This document shows, piece by piece, positions 21,643-27,404 of a stretch of DNA of 27,404 nt. The DNA is taken from positions 1 through 27,404 of the forward strand of contig JAFGIE010000160.1 of assembly GCA_016929775.1 (NCBI GenBank), given 5' to 3'. The notes below the pieces were generated by a model, which was given only the letters and a program-made list of their open reading frames with translations, was not told the origin of the DNA and ran no database searches. Position 1 is the stretch's first letter; each line of letters begins with the position of its first letter. Made by a program: the position numbers and the translations under genes. Origin of the DNA: Anaerolineae bacterium (GTDB lineage: Bacteria > Chloroflexota > Anaerolineae > JAFGEY01).

Positions 21643-23703
21643 CTACTGCCGGGTCACGATCGGGAGATAGGCCCGCGAGACTGCCTCGACCTCGAACGCG
21701 CGGGGCAGCGCGTCGCCCAGCCCGTCTGGGTTGGTCACCAGGACGTCCCACCATCCGCCTGCCGCCCCGCGCAGGTCGATCGTGCACTGGATCGTCGCGG
21801 GATCCACCACCATCACGCCCGTCGCCAGGAGTTCAGGCGCGCCCACCTTGCGCATCCGGACCGTCGCCCCCGCCGCAAAGCCGCTGCCCGTCAGCGCCGT
21901 GATCTCGACCGTGCTCGTGTTGGGCGCAGTCGCCGGCGCGATGCCCGTCACCTGTGGGGCGCTCGCCGGCGGCGCCTCGAGGTACAGGCGCCCGTGCCCG
22001 TACACGGTGTCCTTCCCCAGGGCGCCCAGGTCGAGCGCCCACTCCTCGAGCGTTGCCTGGATCGCGTCCGGCGAGTGGCCCGGGTAGAGCTCCATCAGCA
22101 GCGCCGCCGCGCCTGCGACATGCGCCGTCGCCCCGCCCGTTCCGGTCAGGGGCACTCCTCCGCCGCTCGCCGTCGACACGTTGGCATAGCCCGCCAGGTC
22201 TGGCTTGACGGCTCCTCCCTGCGCCATGCCGCCAGGCCCGTTGGTCGGACCCTCCGAGCTGTACGCCTCCTGCGCGTGCGGCGCCGCCGCGTCGACCGCC
22301 GCCACCGCCAGCGCTGCCGACGCATCCGCCAGGTTCGCGAGGCTCCGTTCGTGGACCACCTCGCTCAGCTGTCCCAGCCCGAGCGCCGTGACCTCGAGGT
22401 GCACGGTCCGCGTTGCCACAAAGCGACCGATCGAGAACCCATAGTACGTCGCCGTCCCAGTGGTCACCGTAGCCGCCCACTCGGTCGGCGTCTGCCCAGG
22501 GCCCCCATCCTGGTACTGCGTGCTCGCCCCAGGGGTGTCCCAGCTGTTCGTAGCTTCGCTCCAGCGATGCAGGTACAGGTCATAGTCCTGCGTCACCGTG
22601 GCCCAGTCATCCCAGCGCACGCTGACCGTCAACGTACGTCCCGCATCGATCGGCGCGCACGTCCCGGGACTGGGTCCAAAGCAGTTCACGTCGTCGTTTG
22701 GGAGCGACGCCACGCCGGCAAAGTCGTGGTAGTCGTTCCCGTCCTGGTCGACGTACACGCCGCCCCAATGCGCCTCCCGCGCGTCGCCCGCCGCGGTGAC
22801 CCACAGGATCCCGGCGTCGCGCGCCGACTGTGCCAGGTCTGCCAGGAATCCCGTCCCGTCGCCCGGGGTCAGGTGGTACCAGCCCACCGAGGTCGAAATC
22901 AGGTCCACCTGCGCCACGTCGCGCAGCCAGGCGACCGCCTGTTCCAGATCTGCGTCGGTCTCGATCTTGACCAGGTAGAGCGCTGCGTCCGGCGCGACGT
23001 CGTGCACCACCTCGGCACACGCCGTGCCATGGCTCGTGCCCTCCCCCACTTGTGCGTCCGTCTCGCCGTCCACCGTATTCCGCACGATCACCGCATCCGG
23101 CAGCTCGATGCCCAGCAACGCCTCGTAGCCGGCGAATCCGGCGTCGATCACGGCTACGCGCACGCCGGCGCCTGTGAACCCTGCCGCGTGCCACGCCTCG
23201 GCGCCGATCGCCGCCAGCGCCTCGGTCGTCGTACCGCCTGCCTCTATCCCCTCCAGGAACACCGCCTGGTGGGGGCGCAGGATCGCGTACACGTCTGGGC
23301 GCGCCGCCAGGCTCAGCAGCGCCGACACGGGCACCCATCCCTGGATCAGCGTCTTCCCGCGCGTCACACTCGTCACCTCGCCCCCCGCTGACCCGATCGC
23401 CTGCGCTGCCGCCGCCCAACCCTCTTCTCCCACCACCACCTGCACGTGCACACGGTCGCCCTCTGTGCGCAGCGAAGACGAGCGGGCAGCGGCGGGCAGA
23501 TCGCCCTCTGGCAGCGCCGCTGCGGCGACGAGCGCGTCCATCGCCGCGTCGAGCTTGGGGTGTCCCTTGCTTCGCCCCGCTTGAGCTGCGCCCCACGCCC
23601 CGACCAGCAAGCTCCGCGCCAAGGCGCTGCCCAGCGCCACGATGCAGACCAGCGTCGCCCACTTGTGCGCTGCCCGCACGCGTCTCCCTCTTGGATCCCT
23701 CAT
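21643..23703 (-). CDS. Catalytically impaired S8 (subtilisin-like) protease paralogue
   Basis: A 686-residue secreted subtilisin-fold protein with a signal peptide (about 1-42). A propeptide-like region follows (about 48-150). The S8 domain has Asp187 (VAVIDAGF) and His225 (SHGTACAEVVHDVAP), but the oxyanion Asn is Asp307 (TAAGD) and the catalytic Ser is Gly523 (GTGGATAHVAG in place of GTSxATPHVAG). A beta-rich insertion (about 330-450, QDYDLYLHRW) and a C-terminal IPT-like domain (about 560-675) follow, ending in AYLPIVTRQ. It is colinear with the adjacent active paralogue. ATG 23703 has GGGAGGAGAGG directly upstream; the longer frame to 23859 lacks a signal peptide start. I infer a pseudoprotease. 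Confidence 0.85.
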   Translation of the reverse strand: MRDPRGRRVRAAHKWATLVCIVALGSALARSLLVGAWGAAQAGRSKGHPKLDAAMDALVAAAALPEGDLPAAARSSSLRTEGDRVHVQVVVGEEGWAAAAQAIGSAGGEVTSVTRGKTLIQGWVPVSALLSLAARPDVYAILRPHQAVFLEGIEAGGTTTEALAAIGAEAWHAAGFTGAGVRVAVIDAGFAGYEALLGIELPDAVIVRNTVDGETDAQVGEGTSHGTACAEVVHDVAPDAALYLVKIETDADLEQAVAWLRDVAQVDLISTSVGWYHLTPGDGTGFLADLAQSARDAGILWVTAAGDAREAHWGGVYVDQDGNDYHDFAGVASLPNDDVNCFGPSPGTCAPIDAGRTLTVSVRWDDWATVTQDYDLYLHRWSEATNSWDTPGASTQYQDGGPGQTPTEWAATVTTGTATYYGFSIGRFVATRTVHLEVTALGLGQLSEVVHERSLANLADASAALAVAAVDAAAPHAQEAYSSEGPTNGPGGMAQGGAVKPDLAGYANVSTASGGGVPLTGTGGATAHVAGAAALLMELYPGHSPDAIQATLEEWALDLGALGKDTVYGHGRLYLEAPPASAPQVTGIAPATAPNTSTVEITALTGSGFAAGATVRMRKVGAPELLATGVMVVDPATIQCTIDLRGAAGGWWDVLVTNPDGLGDALPRAFEVEAVSRAYLPIVTRQ

Positions 23704-23755
23704 CCTCTCCTCCCTCGTGCCATCGCCCAGAGCTTGGCCCTGCCGAGCACGACAC

Positions 23756-23787
23756 AGCGGGGCGCTCCGTCTCCGGAGCGCCCCGCT
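23756..23787 (-). repeat. 14-bp perfect inverted repeat in the leader of the inactive S8 gene
   Basis: AGCGGGGCGCTCCG (23756-23769) and CGGAGCGCCCCGCT (23774-23787) are perfectly complementary around a TCTC loop, 53 bases upstream of the ATG at 23703. There is no U-tract on either strand. It could stop, process or stabilise the transcript between the two protease genes. Confidence 0.7.
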
Positions 23788-23977
23788 CGACGAGGCATGC
23801 CCGCAGGTTGGCCTGACACGGCGCATCCGATCCGCGGCGCGCCTCGGGAGCGCACGCACGTAGGGCAGAAAGCGCCGAGTGCTTTGCGATCGTCCGCGCG
23901 CTCACTGCCGTGACTTTGGGCCCGAGAGCGTGTCCTCGCCTGGTGCGCGGGCTTGTCTCTGCCTAACCTGTCCCGGG

Positions 23978-26761
23978 CTACTCCCGCGGGCCGATGTTGT
24001 CGATCGTAAAGCCCTGCTCCACACAGCTCCCCGGCGCGATCCCGAGCACAGCTTCGATCGTGAGCCCATCGCCGTCCATCTCGGAGACCTCGCCTACGAT
24101 CGCCTCGCCCGTCCCGCTCAGCCCTGTCCAGGTGAACACGAGGCGTGGGTCATAGGTTGTCCCGGACTTGTTCATCGTGTAGAAGAACTTGGACGCGCTG
24201 GAGGTATCCGAGGCCTCAGATGCGCGCAGCACCACCCCATAGTTCGGGTACTGCCCGCTCAGCCACGCCTTGACCAGCGCCGTGATGTCCCACGAGTACC
24301 ACCCGGGAGTCCAGCTCGGCACGTTCGTCGAGGCCCAGACCTTGCTCGTGTCGTGGGCAGGCTGGTTGTTCCACGTCACCGAGCCCGACGACCAGCTGCT
24401 CTTGATCCGATAGACCTTGACCGCGTGGCTCCGGTTCGACATGTCGCATCCATCGTACAGGTACAGGCGCAGCGTGGCCTTGCTCAGCGGGTAGCCCGCC
24501 GGCACGTCCGATAGGTCAAACCGGATCAGGGAACGCGCTTTGCCCAAGTCGTAGCAGTGGTCGTACCCGACCCACATGTCGGTCGTGGAGCCAAAGTTGG
24601 TGCTGCCGCGGGCCGATAGGACCGTTGCATCGCCATAGGGATACAACATGCCTGGTGGCAGGGGATACTTTGCCAGGACCAGAGGCAGGTAGACGGGGCC
24701 TCCGCCCCCCTCCCCGGTGACCTCGAACCCGGCGGGCAGCACGCCCGTCTCCATGTTTGTATTGGTCACGCGCACATCCCACATGCCCCTCGCCGCGCCC
24801 GTGAGGTCGAACTGGCACGTGATCGTCTGCGTACTGACCACCGTGACCCCGGTCCCCGGAATCGCCGCTTGGCCCGCCTTCTCGAGCGCGACCGTTGCTC
24901 CGGCGGCATAGTTCAACCCCGTCAGCTCGACCGACACCGTGTCGGTATTGACCCCCGTTGCCGGGACGATGCTCGTCACGACCGGCGCCGTGGTCGAAAC
25001 CGGCTCCAGGTACAGCCGCCCGTGCCCGTACACGGTGTCCTTGCCGGCGCTGCCCATGTCGATTGCCCACCCCTCCAGTGCGTCCTGGACCTGCGCCGGC
25101 GTGTAGCTGGGTTGCATGCCTAGGACCAGCGCCGCCGCGCCCGCGACGTGCGGGGTCGCCGCCGAGGTGCCGTTAAAGAGCGAGCCGCCATAGCTCTGCG
25201 TGGCTACGTTGGCATATCCCGAGATGTCGGGCTTGATCGCCCCGCCCATCTCTGCCCCGCCGGGTCCGTTGGTCGGTCCCTCCGAGCTGTAGCTCTCCTG
25301 TGGATAGGGGATGCTCGAGTCGAGCGCCGCCACCGTCATCGCCGCGGGCGAGTCTGCCAGGTTCGCCAGGCTCCGCGCGTGCAGCAGCTGGGCGAGGGGC
25401 GCGAACTTGGGCACAAACAGCTCGAAATTGACGGCTGTCGTGGCGTCGTGGCGTGCGATCACCACGCCATACGCCGTCGCAGCCCCGTCCGTGACCGTGT
25501 ACGCGACCTCGGTCGGCGTTTGGCCCGGACTCCCGTCCTGCGTGCCCTCCCCGCTAACCCCGACGATGTCCCACCCGCTCCCCGTATACTTGACGATGTA
25601 CAGGTCATAGTCCTGCGTCACCGCGCTCCAGTCGTTCCAGCGCAGAAACGCCACGATCTGGAACCCCGGGTTGATGTTCCAGCAGCTCTCTGGGTCCGGG
25701 CCAAAGCAGTTGATCTCTTTGCCCGCGAACTCGTGATAGTCGTCGCCGTCCACGTCCGCGTAGGGCCCGCCCCAGTGGCTCTCCCGGTCGTTGCCCGCCG
25801 CTGTGGCCCACAGGATGCCCGCGTCCCGCGCCGACTGCACCAGGTTCGCGAACTGCCCTGTGCCGTCGCCCGGCGTCGCATTGTACCATCCCAGCGAGGT
25901 CGAGATCACGTCCACGTTGTGTGTGTCGCGCGCCCAAGCGACCGCCTCCTCGAGGTCCGCATCTGTGTCGATCTTGGCGAGGTAGAGCGCTGCCCCGGGC
26001 GCCACGTCGTGCACCACCTCCGCGCACGCAGTACCGTGCTCGGTGGTGCCGTCCAGTTCAGCCTGGCTCTCGCCGTCGACAAAGTTGTACGCGGTCACCG
26101 ATGCCGGCAGATCAGAGCCCAACAGCGTCGCATAGCCCTCGAACCCCCCGTCGATGATCGCGACCTTGACCCCGCTGCCCGTCTCCCCGGCGCTGTGCCA
26201 GGCGTCCGCGTTCATCGCCGCCACGCCCTCGCTGGTCGAGCTGCCGACCTGCAGCCGCTCGAGCAGCACAGCCTGCACCGGGCGCCGGATGACGTGCACC
26301 TCGGGACGGGCTGCCAGGTTGGCGAGCGAGCTCACCGTCAGCCAGCACTGGATCAGCGTATCGTCGCGCGTGACGCTCGTCACCTCACCGCCGCTCGCGG
26401 CGATCGCTTTCGCCGTCGCTTGCCAGGTCCCCGCGGCGACCACCACCTGCGCCTGCACCCGCCCGTCGAGGGTCCGCAGCGACAAGTCCCGCGCGGCATC
26501 CAGCGCCTCCTGTCCCGAGACCTGCGCAGCCCGCAGCAGGGCATTCATCGCCGTGTCCAGCTTGGGATCGCCCTTGTCGGCGCGCGCGAGGTGCGGCATC
26601 GAGAACGCCTCCGCCGGCAGTCGCACGATCCCCGCCACCATGTCCTCTGGCTCGGGCGGCGCTGCGCCGCCCCCGCTGACACCAAGTAAGACCAGGATTG
26701 GGACCAGCACTGCAGATAGCCACGCGATCCGCACGCTGGGTCTCGCTGTTCGTCCGCTCAT
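23978..26761 (-). CDS. Secreted S8 (subtilisin-like) serine protease with IPT-like and DNRLRE domains
   Basis: A 927-residue secreted protease. A signal peptide (about 1-34) and propeptide-like region (about 65-165) precede an S8 domain with an intact triad: Asp204 (VAIIDGGF), His242 (EHGTACAEV) and Ser533 (GTSAATPHVAG), plus oxyanion Asn324 (TAAGND). A beta-rich insertion (about 330-460, QDYDLYIVKY) splits the domain. An IPT-like domain (about 590-682), the linker VYLPLVLAKY (690-699), a DNRLRE-type carbohydrate-binding-like domain (about 705-870, GDATVLSARGSTNFG, SLIRFDLS, YSWDITALVKAWLSG) and a ~40-residue tail follow. ATG 26761 has AAAGGAGGG upstream. It is the paralogue of the next gene, which lacks the DNRLRE domain. 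Confidence 0.9.
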   Translation of the reverse strand: MSGRTARPSVRIAWLSAVLVPILVLLGVSGGGAAPPEPEDMVAGIVRLPAEAFSMPHLARADKGDPKLDTAMNALLRAAQVSGQEALDAARDLSLRTLDGRVQAQVVVAAGTWQATAKAIAASGGEVTSVTRDDTLIQCWLTVSSLANLAARPEVHVIRRPVQAVLLERLQVGSSTSEGVAAMNADAWHSAGETGSGVKVAIIDGGFEGYATLLGSDLPASVTAYNFVDGESQAELDGTTEHGTACAEVVHDVAPGAALYLAKIDTDADLEEAVAWARDTHNVDVISTSLGWYNATPGDGTGQFANLVQSARDAGILWATAAGNDRESHWGGPYADVDGDDYHEFAGKEINCFGPDPESCWNINPGFQIVAFLRWNDWSAVTQDYDLYIVKYTGSGWDIVGVSGEGTQDGSPGQTPTEVAYTVTDGAATAYGVVIARHDATTAVNFELFVPKFAPLAQLLHARSLANLADSPAAMTVAALDSSIPYPQESYSSEGPTNGPGGAEMGGAIKPDISGYANVATQSYGGSLFNGTSAATPHVAGAAALVLGMQPSYTPAQVQDALEGWAIDMGSAGKDTVYGHGRLYLEPVSTTAPVVTSIVPATGVNTDTVSVELTGLNYAAGATVALEKAGQAAIPGTGVTVVSTQTITCQFDLTGAARGMWDVRVTNTNMETGVLPAGFEVTGEGGGGPVYLPLVLAKYPLPPGMLYPYGDATVLSARGSTNFGSTTDMWVGYDHCYDLGKARSLIRFDLSDVPAGYPLSKATLRLYLYDGCDMSNRSHAVKVYRIKSSWSSGSVTWNNQPAHDTSKVWASTNVPSWTPGWYSWDITALVKAWLSGQYPNYGVVLRASEASDTSSASKFFYTMNKSGTTYDPRLVFTWTGLSGTGEAIVGEVSEMDGDGLTIEAVLGIAPGSCVEQGFTIDNIGPRE

Positions 26762-26826
26762 CTTGCCCTCCTTTGTGCACCATTGCCAGGAACGACCGAC
26801 GGACAACCACACAGCACGCAACGCGC

Positions 26827-26852
26827 CAGCGCCTCGCAAACCTCAGGCGCTG
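26827..26852 (-). repeat. 8-bp inverted repeat in the leader of the active S8 gene
   Basis: CAGCGCCT (26827-26834) and AGGCGCTG (26845-26852) pair perfectly around a 10-base loop, 65 bases upstream of the ATG at 26761, a position like that of the hairpin before the paralogous gene. There is no U-tract. No convincing promoter is seen in the gap 26762-26937. Confidence 0.5.
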
Positions 26853-26937
26853 CCCGTCGCGATCTCTGTCTCTTGTATGTCAGCGCTAAGCAGGCGCGGC
26901 ATGCGCGCTGCCAGTGACCGTGCCCCTGCCAAGCGTA

Positions 26938-27404
26938 CTACTGCGGAGCGCCAACCGCTGGCAGGCTCACGCGCAGCACCTGATCGAGCAGCGCGATTTC
27001 GCACAGCTGCTTCACCGGCACGTACGCCTGGACCTTTTCGCCGACCTGCGTCCCCACCTCGACGTCATAGTCGGACAGGAACGCCGTGTCGGTGCCCGAA
27101 AGGGTCAGCGCGACCTGGATCTTGGATCCGCTCGTCTTGATGCCGAGCTGTTGCGCCATCGAGATCGGGTCCGGGGACTGCATGATCTGGACTAGAGCGC
27201 TATCGAGCCCAGCGCATCCCCCTCCCTTGGTCGGTTTCTCGCCCAGGTCCGGGACCTGGTCTGTGTCCACCTCGACCGTGCTCCAGTCGGGAGTCGGCGA
27301 CACGATCTGCTCGATCAAGTCGCTGCCCGTGCCCTCCGGCGAGGCGCCAGCCTCGCACGCTGCCAGCATGCCGAGCAGGACAAAGGCTGTCCCCAGCAGT
27401 ACCA
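26938..27404 (-). CDS. Lipoprotein of unknown function (5'-truncated by window edge)
   Basis: At least 154 residues. The frame remains open to the right edge and reads VLLGTAFVLLGMLAACEAGA, a hydrophobic signal segment ending in a LAAC lipobox, so the mature protein would be lipid-modified on that Cys and the true start lies beyond the window. An ATG at 27369 falls inside the signal segment and is not the start. The mature part has a Pro/Thr/Asp-rich linker (about 25-50 after the Cys) and a predicted alpha/beta domain ending LDQVLRVSLPAVGAPQ. I do not recognise the domain. It is upstream of the two S8 genes on the same strand, 176 bases from the next ATG. Confidence 0.65.
   Translation of the reverse strand, partial: VLLGTAFVLLGMLAACEAGASPEGTGSDLIEQIVSPTPDWSTVEVDTDQVPDLGEKPTKGGGCAGLDSALVQIMQSPDPISMAQQLGIKTSGSKIQVALTLSGTDTAFLSDYDVEVGTQVGEKVQAYVPVKQLCEIALLDQVLRVSLPAVGAPQ

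Noticed and set aside
1..27404. tRNA, rRNA, CRISPR arrays, insertion sequences or integrases
   Set aside because: No T-loop plus acceptor pattern, no regularly spaced repeats and no transposase or integrase motifs were seen on either strand.

Overview
The window is GC-rich bacterial DNA with densely packed genes on both strands, many GTG or TTG starts, strong purine-rich ribosome binding sites and ordinary sigma-70 type promoters. The gene mix suggests a member of the Chloroflexota, perhaps Anaerolineae: a CarD-family regulator beside an AURKAIP1/COX24-type ribosomal protein, large secreted S8 proteases with IPT-like and DNRLRE-like domains and a YLP(L/I)V motif, a GT87 mannosyltransferase-like protein and a C69 dipeptidase. 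This assignment is inference; there is no rRNA or other decisive marker.

Layout. 1-630: 3' part of a PIG-L deacetylase. 631-1264: a stretch of decayed gene fragments. 1395-2627: a QxxRW-type GT2 glycosyltransferase and a small membrane protein. 2637-4846 (minus): a likely operon of a quinate-5-dehydrogenase-like protein, an NTP transferase and a PAP2 phosphatase. 5087-7121 (plus): a promoter, a BNR/Asp-box sialidase-like protein and an HpcH/HpaI aldolase. 7200-10861 (minus): a promoter, a truncated GT39 glycosyltransferase, a tandem GNAT protein, a GT87-like protein and a creatininase-family amidase. 10909-12842 (plus): a GH106-like glycosidase with its own promoter. 12917-13352 (minus): a small membrane-anchored protein with its promoter. 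13443-16720 (plus): an orphan CbbQ/NorQ ATPase and CbbO/NorD VWA pair. 16743-18089 (plus): a consensus promoter, then KhpA, a candidate structured RNA or leader, CarD and a 33-residue bS22-type ribosomal protein. 18200-19612 (minus): a C69 peptidase. 19704-20202 (minus): a cold-shock protein gene whose leader holds a strong intrinsic-terminator-like hairpin. 20220-21594 (plus): a clan-A-type glycoside hydrolase. 21643-27404 (minus): a lipoprotein (cut by the window edge), an S8 protease with an intact active site, and its paralogue, which has lost the catalytic Ser and the oxyanion Asn.

How the genes fit together. Much of the window concerns sugars: PIG-L deacetylase, GT2, GT87, GT39 remnant, sialidase-like protein, rhamnosidase-like protein, another glycoside hydrolase and a keto-acid aldolase. 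This suggests glycan harvest plus envelope glycan or lipid synthesis. The KhpA-RNA-CarD-bS22 run reads as a small translation and rRNA-transcription housekeeping operon. The most unusual points are the active/dead protease pair with related leaders, the terminator-gated cold-shock gene, and the structured segment between khpA and carD.
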